Below, in pieces: positions 25,136 to 31,894 of a stretch of 64,000 nt of DNA. Source of the stretch: JAAYBF01 sp963716445 (GTDB lineage Bacteria > Actinomycetota > Thermoleophilia > Solirubrobacterales > Thermoleophilaceae); assembly GCA_963716445.1 (NCBI GenBank), contig OY970313.1, positions 310,001 through 374,000 on the forward strand. Reading direction: 5' to 3'. The notes below the pieces were generated by a model that had not been told where the DNA came from, searched no databases, and worked only from the letters and a program-made list of their open reading frames with translations. How positions within the stretch are numbered: position 1 is the stretch's first letter; each line of letters opens with the position of its first letter. The position numbers were made by a program, and so were the translations under genes.

Positions 25136-26383
25136 CTAGCGCAGCGCGGCCGCGGCGTCCAGCAGTCCCCAGCCGTAGCGCGGGTCCCAGCCCGGCGCGC
25201 CGAGGTCGCGCGCCGTCGACTCCAGGCGCCGCTCGACCGCGCCGGGAGCCGGGTCGGCGCCGAGCCGGCCCGAGCCGATCAGCAGCGCCGCGACGCCCGC
25301 GACGTGAGGCGCGGCCATCGATGTCCCCTCGTAGCCGCCCGGCAGGCCGAAGCGCGCCACGCTGCCGGCGAACGTCTGCTGGAAGATGAACTCCCCGCGC
25401 AGGTCGGGCCGGCAGGCCGAGACGTCGTAAGGGGTGTCGCTGTTGGCGGCGTCGGCGCCTCCGCCGGGCGCCGCGATGTCGACGTGGGGACCGCTGTTCG
25501 AGTACTCGGCCTGACAGCCGTGGACCGTCGTCGCGGCCACGGCGACCACGTTCCTGGCCCGGGCGGGGTAGGCGACCTGGGGGGTCCCCTGGTTGCCGGC
25601 GGCGGCGACGACCACGACGCCGCGGCTGCGTGCGTAGCGCAGCGCTGAGACGACGTCGGGGATCTGCGCGGAGCGCACGGCGGCGTCGAACTCGAGGCTG
25701 AGGTTGATCACGTCGGCGCCGTTGCGGGCGGCGAAGCGGATCCCGCGCGAGATCGCCAGCGTGTCGCCCGCGCCGGTGGCGTCGAGCACGCGCACCGGCA
25801 TGATCCACGCGCGGTAGGCGATCCCAGCCGTCCCGAGGCGATTACCGGTGCTCTGGGCGATCGTCCCCGCGACGTGCGTCCCGTGGCCGTTCTGGTCGTT
25901 CGGACGGCGATCCCCGGCGACGAAGTCGTAGCCCGGAACGAAGCGCCTGAGATCGGGTGCGCGCCGGAAGCGCCGGAAGCGCTGGTAGGCGACTCCCGTG
26001 TCGAGGACGGCGACGACCGTGCCGAGCCCGCCGGGACGCTGGGCCTGGCGGGCGATCCCCCAGGCCTCGGGCATGTTGATGCCGGCCGGCCCGGCGAGGT
26101 TCCACTGGACCGGGAAGGCGGGGTCGTTCGGCGTGTAGGCGCTCGCGTGGGCGATGTAGTTGGGCACCGCGTAGGCGACGCCCGGCCGGTCGCTCAGCTC
26201 GCTGACCGCCTGCCGGACCGTCTCGCCCTCGTCGACCGCCACCACCTTCGACGCGGTCGCGCCCTCCTGCCTGACGATCACCTCGCCGGGGACGTACGGC
26301 GCCGCGGCCAGGGCAGGGCCGGCCGTCATAGCCGCGAGGGCTAACGAGGCCAGCGTCGCCGGGAGAAGGAGGGCTCGAAGCAT
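25136..26383 (-). CDS. Secreted subtilisin-like serine protease (S8)
   Basis: 415 residues. Signal peptide MLRALLLPATLASLALAAMT with cleavage near ALAAAP. A propeptide-like segment (about 30-85, PYVPGEVIVRQEG, RPGVAYAVPNYI) is followed by the catalytic domain. The triad is visible: Asp in VVAVLDTGVAY, His in GHGTHVAGTI, and Ser in GTSMAAPHVAG, with the oxyanion Asn in AAAGNQGTPQ. The enzyme should act outside the cell and mature by removal of the propeptide. Four Cys are present in the mature part. No dedicated neighbours. The start ATG 26383 is divergent from the SDR gene. Confidence 0.93.
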   Translation of the reverse strand: MLRALLLPATLASLALAAMTAGPALAAAPYVPGEVIVRQEGATASKVVAVDEGETVRQAVSELSDRPGVAYAVPNYIAHASAYTPNDPAFPVQWNLAGPAGINMPEAWGIARQAQRPGGLGTVVAVLDTGVAYQRFRRFRRAPDLRRFVPGYDFVAGDRRPNDQNGHGTHVAGTIAQSTGNRLGTAGIAYRAWIMPVRVLDATGAGDTLAISRGIRFAARNGADVINLSLEFDAAVRSAQIPDVVSALRYARSRGVVVVAAAGNQGTPQVAYPARARNVVAVAATTVHGCQAEYSNSGPHVDIAAPGGGADAANSDTPYDVSACRPDLRGEFIFQQTFAGSVARFGLPGGYEGTSMAAPHVAGVAALLIGSGRLGADPAPGAVERRLESTARDLGAPGWDPRYGWGLLDAAAALR

Positions 26384-26477
26384 GGGTTACGGTCCAATCA
26401 GCAGTGTACGTAGAGGCCAACCCCCAGAACGCGGGCAAGTTGCCGTCCGCCCGGCAGCGGTCTCGCGGAGGGTCCGC

Positions 26478-27584
26478 TTGAGGGCGTGCGTCACCGGCGC
26501 GACGGGCTTCGTCGGCGGCCATCTGACACGCGAGCTGATCGAGCGCGGCCACGAGGTCCGCGTGACCTACCGCAACGCCGATCGGCTCGCGCGACTTGGA
26601 GGGCTCGAGCCGGAGCTGGTGCGCGCCGACATCCTCGACCGCGGGGCGATGCGCCGGGCGGTCCGCGGCTGCGACGTGCTGTTCCACACCGCCGGCCTGG
26701 TGGCATCGAAGCCGGTCGACCGCGTCTGGGACGTCAACGCCCTGGCGCCGCGGATCGCGGTCGAGGCGGCCGCCGCCGAGGGCGTCGGGCGCGTGGTCGT
26801 GACCTCGAGCGTCGCGGGCATCGGACCGGTCGAGCGCGGCAAGGCCGGCGCCGAGGACGATCTCTACAGGGGTGGCGGGCTCGGGCTGACCTATCCCGAC
26901 GCCAAGCACGAGGGCGAGATGGAGGCGCTGGCGGCCGGCGCGCGGACCGGCGTCGAGGTGATCGTGACCAATCCCGCCTACGTCCTCGGCGTGCCGGTCG
27001 ACCGGGCCCAGCCCGGCGAGACCTCGACGCGGATCATCGGCAACTACCTGCGCGGGCGGCTGCCGGCGGTGGTCGACGGCGGCACGACGATCGTCGACGT
27101 GCGCGACGTCGCCAAGGGCCACATCGCGGCGGCCGAGCGCGGCAAGCCGGGCGAGCGCTACGTGCTCGGCGGCACGAACACGAGCTGGCCCGAGCTGCTG
27201 GAGCTGGTGGCGACGCTGTCGGGCGTGCGTCACCCGCTGGTCGTCCTGCCCGCCGAGGTGGGCGCGCTCGCGCGGCGGGCCGAGGCGCTGCGGCTTCCGC
27301 TCGCGGTGTCGGCCGAGGGCATGGTGCTGATGGGGCAGAACTGGTGCTACTCGTCGCGCAAGGCGAAGCGCGAGCTCGGCTATCGCCCGCGCGCCCATGC
27401 GACGACCGTAGGCGACACGGTCGACTGGTACCGCGAGCTGATCGACGCCGGCGTGCTCGACCGCGGCTCGGCGTCGCCGCTTTCGGTCTGGGCCGCGGGC
27501 CTGCGGCTAGCCGAGCGGACCGGCGCGCTGAGGGTCGTCGACGCGGTCGGCCGGCGTGCCGGCCGGCGGCTGATCGCCCGCTGA
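26478..27584 (+). CDS. NAD(P)-dependent epimerase/dehydratase (extended SDR)
   Basis: 368 residues from TTG 26478, preceded by GGAGGG (26467-26472); the longer frame from 26382 adds a low-complexity Arg-rich stretch that is unlikely to be protein. The Rossmann motif TGATGFVGGH is at the very N-terminus, the Ser of the active site in VVVTSSVAG, and the catalytic YxxxK in YPDAK. The layout resembles dihydroflavonol-reductase-like and hopanoid-associated (HpnA-type) epimerases, which act on nucleotide sugars or lipid-linked substrates. Without neighbours of that pathway the substrate stays open. Followed 10 bases later by tadA. Confidence 0.85.
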   Translation: MRACVTGATGFVGGHLTRELIERGHEVRVTYRNADRLARLGGLEPELVRADILDRGAMRRAVRGCDVLFHTAGLVASKPVDRVWDVNALAPRIAVEAAAAEGVGRVVVTSSVAGIGPVERGKAGAEDDLYRGGGLGLTYPDAKHEGEMEALAAGARTGVEVIVTNPAYVLGVPVDRAQPGETSTRIIGNYLRGRLPAVVDGGTTIVDVRDVAKGHIAAAERGKPGERYVLGGTNTSWPELLELVATLSGVRHPLVVLPAEVGALARRAEALRLPLAVSAEGMVLMGQNWCYSSRKAKRELGYRPRAHATTVGDTVDWYRELIDAGVLDRGSASPLSVWAAGLRLAERTGALRVVDAVGRRAGRRLIAR

Positions 27585-27594
27585 GGCGTCGGCG

Positions 27595-28059
27595 ATGGCG
27601 AGCCCGTTCTTCCCGCGCGACGAGTACTTCATGCGGCTCGGCCTGCGCGAGGCCGAGCGGGCGCTGGAGCACGAGGACGTGCCGGTCGGCTGCGTGATCG
27701 TGCTCGACGGCGAGGTCGTGGCCGCGGCTCGCAACGAGCGCGAGCTGCGCGGCGATCCGACGGCGCACGCCGAGGTGCTCGCCTTGCGCGAGGCGTCGAA
27801 GCGGATCGGGAGCTGGCGCCTCGACGGCTGCGCGCTCTACGTGACCCTCGAGCCGTGCGCGATGTGCGCCGGCGCGATCGTGCTCGGGCGGGTTCCGCGC
27901 GTCGTCTACGGCGCCGCCGATCCGAAGACCGGCGCCGCCGGCTCGGTCCTCGACGTGCTCGCCGAGCCGCGGCTCAACCACCGCCCCGAGGTCGCCGGCG
28001 GCCTGCTCGCCGAGGACTCCGCCGAGCTGCTGCGCGCCTTCTTCGCCTCCCGACGCTAG
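27595..28059 (+). CDS. tadA: tRNA-specific adenosine deaminase (or related CMP/dCMP-type deaminase)
   Basis: Zinc deaminase converting A34 to inosine in tRNA-Arg(ACG). 154 residues. Zinc and proton-shuttle residues are in HAEVLALREA (His and Glu) and the paired cysteines in EPCAMCAGAI. GAAGSVLDVL and the LNHRPEVAGG stretch match TadA rather than cytidine deaminase. Starts at ATG 27595, ten bases after the SDR stop. The C-terminus ends in the usual short helix (LLRAFFASRR). Confidence 0.92.
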   Translation: MASPFFPRDEYFMRLGLREAERALEHEDVPVGCVIVLDGEVVAAARNERELRGDPTAHAEVLALREASKRIGSWRLDGCALYVTLEPCAMCAGAIVLGRVPRVVYGAADPKTGAAGSVLDVLAEPRLNHRPEVAGGLLAEDSAELLRAFFASRR

Positions 28060-28081
28060 CGACTTCCCTCCCGACGGGCCC

Positions 28082-28990
28082 TCAGCCGGCGTAGCGGCGG
28101 GCGATGCGGGCGACCGAGCCGCCGTAGCCGCCGCCGAAGAGGACGGCGTGGACGAGCAGGGGGAAGAGCTGCCACAGCTCGACGCGCTCGCCGTGGCCGT
28201 CGGCGAGCGGGGTCGCCTCGGCGTAGGCGGCGAAGCAGCGCTCGCTCGGGCCGCCGAAGAGGCGCAGCATCGCCAGGTCCACCTCGCGATGCCCGCCGTA
28301 GGCGGCGGGATCGATCAGGTGCGGCCGGCCGTCGGCGTCGGCGAGGACGTTGCCGGTCCAGAGGTCGCCGTGCAGGCGGGCGGGCGGCTCGGGCGGACCC
28401 GCCAGCTCCGGAAGCCGCTCGCAGACGCGGTCGATCAGCGCCTCGGTCCTGTCCGGCAGCGCGTTGCGCTCTACCGCCTGCCGCGTGAGCGGATGCAGGC
28501 GATGCTCGGCGTACAGCTCGGGCCAGGTCCCGGCCGGCCCGTTCGGCAGCGCCAGCGGCCCGATGCGCAGCGGCCGTGGCCCTCCGAAACCGTAGGCCCC
28601 GGCGGCGTGGACGGCGGCCAGGCCGCGTCCGAGCTGCTCCTCGCCCGCGCCGTCGAGGCGGCCCTCCTCGATCCATTCGAGTGCGAGCAGGCGCGGACCG
28701 GGCTCGGCCGCCGGGCCCTCGCCGAGCCCCTCCGGGTCCGGGTCGGCGACCGCGAGGACCCGCGGAACCGCGAGCGCTCGTGGCTGCGCGAGCCAGTCGA
28801 GGCCGGCGGCCTCGGCGGCATAGCCGCCCGGCGCCGCGTCCGCGGCCGTCTTCACGAACGCCGTACGGCCGTCCTGGAGCTCAATCCGCCAGGCGTCGTT
28901 GAGGTCTCCGCCGGACACCCGCCGCCCATTCGCGACTGCGGAGCCGAGCGCCGCGGCCACGGCCTCCGCCAGCTTCGCGGGAACCGTCAC
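28082..28990 (-). CDS. Fructosamine kinase family protein
   Basis: Kinase-like fold related to fructosamine-3-kinase and aminoglycoside phosphotransferases; family members phosphorylate ketoamines formed by protein glycation, releasing the sugar (deglycation). 302 residues from GTG 28990, which overlaps the preceding stop as GTGA; the long upstream reading is a shadow of the phosphatase gene. Conserved parts are the Gly-rich start SGGDLNDAWRIEL, the Lys in TAFVKTA, LHGDLWTGNVL (catalytic Asp and Asn) and PHLIDPAAYGGHREVDLAML (metal-binding Asp). Last of three minus-strand genes (groES-like, phosphatase, kinase). Confidence 0.9.
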   Translation of the reverse strand: MTVPAKLAEAVAAALGSAVANGRRVSGGDLNDAWRIELQDGRTAFVKTAADAAPGGYAAEAAGLDWLAQPRALAVPRVLAVADPDPEGLGEGPAAEPGPRLLALEWIEEGRLDGAGEEQLGRGLAAVHAAGAYGFGGPRPLRIGPLALPNGPAGTWPELYAEHRLHPLTRQAVERNALPDRTEALIDRVCERLPELAGPPEPPARLHGDLWTGNVLADADGRPHLIDPAAYGGHREVDLAMLRLFGGPSERCFAAYAEATPLADGHGERVELWQLFPLLVHAVLFGGGYGGSVARIARRYAG

Positions 28991-29466
28991 GCGACCCGGG
29001 CGCGCACCTCGGCGAGCAGGCCCTCGCAGGCGCGCGTGACGAGATCGAGCACGTCCTCGAACCCGTCGGGCCCGCCGTAGTACGGGTCGGGCACCTCGAG
29101 GTCGCCGGCGGCCACCGCGTCCGGGTCGTACTCGCGCAGCAGCCTCACTCGCTCGCGAGCATCGGCGTCCGGCGCCAGCGCCTGCAGCTCGTCGTGGTTG
29201 GCGCGATCCATCGCGAGGATCAGGTCGAACGCCTCGAAGTCCGCGACGTCGACCTGGCGGGCTCGGCCGTCGAGCTCTATCCCGCGCTCGAGGGCGGCCG
29301 CGGCGGAGCGCTCGTCGGGCGAGTGGCCGACGTGCCAGCTGCCCGTCCCGGCGCTGTCGATCTCGACCAGGTCCTCGAGACCCTCGTCGCGCACGAGGTG
29401 GCGCATCACGCCCTCGGCGGTCGGCGAGCGGCAGATGTTGCCGAGGCAGACGAACAGCAGGCGCAT
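28987..29466 (-). CDS. Low-molecular-weight protein tyrosine phosphatase
   Basis: 159 residues. The N-terminal P-loop CLGNICRSPTAEG (C-x5-R-S) carries the nucleophile Cys and binding Arg, and the C-terminal loop VPDPYYGGPDGFEDV supplies the general-acid Asp. DSAGTGSWHVG is also typical. Such enzymes dephosphorylate protein tyrosine or, in some bacteria, arginine. Context (GroES-like and fructosamine kinase on either side) is shared by other actinobacteria but does not define the substrate. ATG 29466 is 12 bases past the groES-like stop. Confidence 0.92.
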   Translation of the reverse strand: MRLLFVCLGNICRSPTAEGVMRHLVRDEGLEDLVEIDSAGTGSWHVGHSPDERSAAAALERGIELDGRARQVDVADFEAFDLILAMDRANHDELQALAPDADARERVRLLREYDPDAVAAGDLEVPDPYYGGPDGFEDVLDLVTRACEGLLAEVRARVA

Positions 29467-29477
29467 CGGCGGCGTCC

Positions 29478-29798
29478 TCAGACGGGGGCGCCGGTCTCGA
29501 CCGCGTCGAGCACGCCGAGCAGCTCGCCGACACGGCAGACCAGCAGCCGCTCCTCCTCGACCTCGATCCAGACGCCGGCCGAGGCCGGGAAGACGACGTG
29601 GTCGCCGGGCTTGACCGGCATCTTGACGCCGACCGACTCCCACCAGTCGAGGCCCTGGCCGATCGCCAGCACGATGCCGTGCTGGGGCGGCGGCTCGTTC
29701 GTCCCCGGCGGGACGACGAGCCCGGACCGGCGGACGCGGTCGGGGTCGAGCTCCTTGATCACGACGCGGTCGAACAGCGGTCGCAGCTCCTGGCGCAT
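29478..29798 (-). CDS. GroES-like co-chaperonin
   Basis: 106 residues with the GroES fold: RPLFDRVVIKELDPD, a mobile loop (VRRSGLVVPPGTNEPP), GIVLAIGQG, then VKPGDHVVFPASAG and a C-terminal stretch. It lacks an adjacent groEL and sits in front of a phosphatase gene, so it may be an extra, stress- or assembly-specific GroES paralogue; a main groESL elsewhere is likely. ATG 29798 has TATCCT (29805-29810, minus strand) only 6 bases upstream and no Shine-Dalgarno site. Longer upstream readings are shadows of the acyl-CoA dehydrogenase gene. Confidence 0.85.
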   Translation of the reverse strand: MRQELRPLFDRVVIKELDPDRVRRSGLVVPPGTNEPPPQHGIVLAIGQGLDWWESVGVKMPVKPGDHVVFPASAGVWIEVEEERLLVCRVGELLGVLDAVETGAPV

Positions 29799-29804
29799 GT
29801 GCCG

Positions 29805-29869
29805 AGGATACGGCCCGCTCGTCCGCCGCAAGCGCCCGGCCGCCGGCTCCCAGTGGAGGGCATTAGTGT
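29805..29869. promoter_or_regulatory. Divergent leaderless-type promoters, groES-like / acyl-CoA dehydrogenase
   Basis: Minus strand: TATCCT (29805-29810) with 6 bases to ATG 29798. Plus strand: TAGTGT (29864-29869) with 7 bases to ATG 29877. The gap between the two ATGs is only 78 bases, and neither gene has a Shine-Dalgarno site. Confidence 0.45.
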
Positions 29870-29876
29870 CCGCCGC

Positions 29877-31034
29877 ATGACCACGACGACGACGCCGGGC
29901 GCCGACGCCTACACGATTCCCCAGGAGTTCCAGGACTTCCGCGACACGATTCGCGACCTCGTACGGGGAGAGGTCGCGCCGCGCGCCGCCGAGATCGACC
30001 GGACCGGCGAGTACCCGTGGGACGTCCGCAAGGCGTTCGCCGAGCACGACCTGCTCGGCCTGCCGTTCCCCGAGGAGCTCGGCGGCACGGGCACCGGCAC
30101 GCTGATGCTCAACATCGCGATCGAGGAGGTCGCGAAGGCGTGCGCCTCGTCGGCGCTGATCCTGATGATCCAGGAGCTCGGCACGCTGCCGATCCAGCTC
30201 CACGGAACCGACGAGCAGAAACAGGCCTGGCTGCCGAAGTGCGCCACGGGGGAGTGGACGCCGGCCTTCTGCCTGTCGGAGCCCGAGGCCGGGTCCGATC
30301 CGAGCGCGATGCGGACGACCGCGGTGCGCGACGGCGACGAGTGGGTGATCGACGGCACCAAGAACTGGATCACCAACGCCTCGGTGGCCGACTTCTACAT
30401 CGTCTTCGCGGTCACCGATCGCGAGAACCGGCGCTTCTCGGCGTTCGTCGTCGAGAAGGACCGCGACGGCTTCTCGGTGCCGAAGCTCGAGCACAAGCTC
30501 GGCATCAAGGGCTCGCCGACCGGCCAGCCGGTGCTCGAGGGCGTGCGCGTTCCGGCCGACCACCTGATCGGCGAGGAGGGCCGCGGCATGGCGGTCGCGC
30601 TGTCGACGCTGGAGCGCACGCGGCTCGGCGCCGCCGCCCAGGCCGTCGGCATCGCCCAGGGCGCGATCGACTACGCCGCCGGCTACGCCAAGGAGCGGAT
30701 CTCGTTCGGCAAGCCCATCTTCGACCACCAGGCGATCGCGTTCAAGCTCGCCGACATGGAGACCAAGACCGCCGCCGCGCGCGAGCTGCTCTACAAGGCC
30801 TGCGCGATGGCCGACCGCAACGAGCGCGGCCTCGGCAAGTACTCCTCGATGGCCAAGCTGTTCGCCTCCGACACGGCGATGGAGGTCACCGTCGAGGCCG
30901 TCCAGGTCCTCGGCGGCTACGGCTACGTCGACGAGTACCCCGTCGAGCGCATGATGCGCGACGCCAAGATCACCCAGATCTACGAGGGCACGAACGAGAT
31001 CCAGCGGATGGTGATCTCGCGCGCGATGCGGTAG
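29877..31034 (+). CDS. Acyl-CoA dehydrogenase
   Basis: FAD enzyme forming the alpha-beta double bond in acyl-CoA, passing electrons to ETF. 385 residues, normal length. Three-domain architecture: N-terminal helical domain, then FCLSEPEAGSDPSAM and GTKNWITNA (FAD-binding beta domain), then the C-terminal helices with RISFGKPIFDHQ, QVLGGYGYVDEYPVERMMRD and the catalytic Glu in QIYEGTNEIQR. Sequence is closest in style to butyryl/short-chain dehydrogenases, but chain length cannot be read off. ATG 29877 is chosen because the frame upstream overlaps the divergent gene. Confidence 0.94.
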   Translation: MTTTTTPGADAYTIPQEFQDFRDTIRDLVRGEVAPRAAEIDRTGEYPWDVRKAFAEHDLLGLPFPEELGGTGTGTLMLNIAIEEVAKACASSALILMIQELGTLPIQLHGTDEQKQAWLPKCATGEWTPAFCLSEPEAGSDPSAMRTTAVRDGDEWVIDGTKNWITNASVADFYIVFAVTDRENRRFSAFVVEKDRDGFSVPKLEHKLGIKGSPTGQPVLEGVRVPADHLIGEEGRGMAVALSTLERTRLGAAAQAVGIAQGAIDYAAGYAKERISFGKPIFDHQAIAFKLADMETKTAAARELLYKACAMADRNERGLGKYSSMAKLFASDTAMEVTVEAVQVLGGYGYVDEYPVERMMRDAKITQIYEGTNEIQRMVISRAMR

Positions 31035-31116
31035 CCGATCGAGACCCGCGAGGGCCATGTGGACCCGCCGCGCCGGCCGCCCTCCGCTAGCCTCTCCACC
31101 GTCCCGAGCGGACCTC

Positions 31117-31205
31117 GGAGAGGTGCCGGAGTGGTTGAACGGGGCGGTCTCGAAAACCGTTAAGGGCGGCAACGTCCTTCGAGGGTTCGAATCCCTCCCT
31201 CTCCG
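31117..31205 (+). tRNA. tRNA-Ser(CGA)
   Basis: The acceptor arms GGAGAGG / CCTCTCC pair fully. The anticodon stem CGGT / ACCG encloses CTCGAAA, giving anticodon CGA (codon UCG). A long variable arm (AAGGGCGGCAACGTCCTT) is typical of tRNA-Ser. The T-loop is GGTTCGAATCC. Discriminator G at 31205; CCA not encoded. Confidence 0.96.
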
Positions 31206-31243
31206 TTCCGGTTGCGCTGCGCCGGTGTAGTCGCGTGGAGCGT

Positions 31244-31260
31244 TATACTCGCCGAGTATG
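31244..31260 (+). promoter_or_regulatory. Operator-like palindrome overlapping the -10 and start of the antitoxin gene
   Basis: ATACTC-GCC-GAGTAT (31245-31259) is a perfect inverted repeat. It includes the -10 candidate TATACT (31244-31249) and the first bases of ATG 31258. Antitoxins usually repress their own operon, so an AbrB-type site here is expected. Confidence 0.55.
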
Positions 31261-31473
31261 ACTGGACGGATAGGGGCGAAGGGACAGGTCGTCATCCCGA
31301 AGGCGGTACGTGAGCGTGCACGCCTGCATCCCGGCGACGAGGTGGACTTCGAGCTCGATGACGACCGGATCACGCTCGTCGTGCGTCGACAGCCGGCACG
31401 GCTCGGCGGACGATTCGTTCACAGCGGCATGTCAGCGCGCCTGCTCGAGGACCGGGCGCGCGAGCCGAGGTGA
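31258..31473 (+). CDS. AbrB/SpoVT-type antitoxin (VapB-like)
   Basis: 71 residues. The N-terminal swapped-hairpin AbrB domain reads GRIGAKGQVVIPKAVRERA with LHPGDEVDFELDDDRITLVV. The C-terminal tail (GRFVHSGMSARLLEDRA) would wrap the toxin. It overlaps the PIN toxin start as GTGA, the usual antitoxin-toxin order. No Shine-Dalgarno site; -10 TATACT 8 bases upstream. Located 52 bases after a tRNA-Ser gene, a favoured site for mobile DNA. Confidence 0.9.
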   Translation: MTGRIGAKGQVVIPKAVRERARLHPGDEVDFELDDDRITLVVRRQPARLGGRFVHSGMSARLLEDRAREPR

Positions 31474-31856
31474 GCGTCTGTCTCGACTCCTGGGCCCTCC
31501 TCGCCTGGCTCGACGGCGAGGAGCCCGCGCTTTCGCGCGTCGAGGAGCTGATCGCGACACGCCCGGTCACGAGCTGGGTGAATCTCGTCGAGGTCTACTA
31601 CCGAATCGAGCGCGATCACGGCCGGCTCCAGGCTGACGACACGCTGTCGTCCCTGCGAGCGACTCTCTCGCTCGACCTTCCCGGCACGGCTCGAATGATC
31701 GAAGCGGCACGCCTCAAGGCGCGCGCGCCGATCGCGCTCGGAGACTGCTTCGCCGTCGTGACCGCGGCCGCCCATGAAGTCGTTCTGCTCACCGGCGATC
31801 CCGAGATCCTCCGGCTCGACGAGCCTCCCTGCCAGACGGAAGACCTCCGGCCATAG
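31470..31856 (+). CDS. vapC: PIN-domain ribonuclease toxin (VapC-like)
   Basis: 128 residues from GTG 31470. PIN nucleases cut specific RNAs, in VapC often tRNA or rRNA. Acidic metal-binding residues are seen in VCLDSWALLAWLDGEEP (Asp), NLVEVYYRIE (Glu) and ALGDCFAVVTA (Asp), followed by VVLLTGDPEIL. A full-length family member, so probably active; neutralised by the preceding AbrB-type antitoxin. RNA target unknown. Confidence 0.88.
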   Translation: MSVCLDSWALLAWLDGEEPALSRVEELIATRPVTSWVNLVEVYYRIERDHGRLQADDTLSSLRATLSLDLPGTARMIEAARLKARAPIALGDCFAVVTAAAHEVVLLTGDPEILRLDEPPCQTEDLRP

Positions 31857-31894
31857 CCGCCGAGAAGCGACCGGGGTATCGAATTCTGTAGTGC

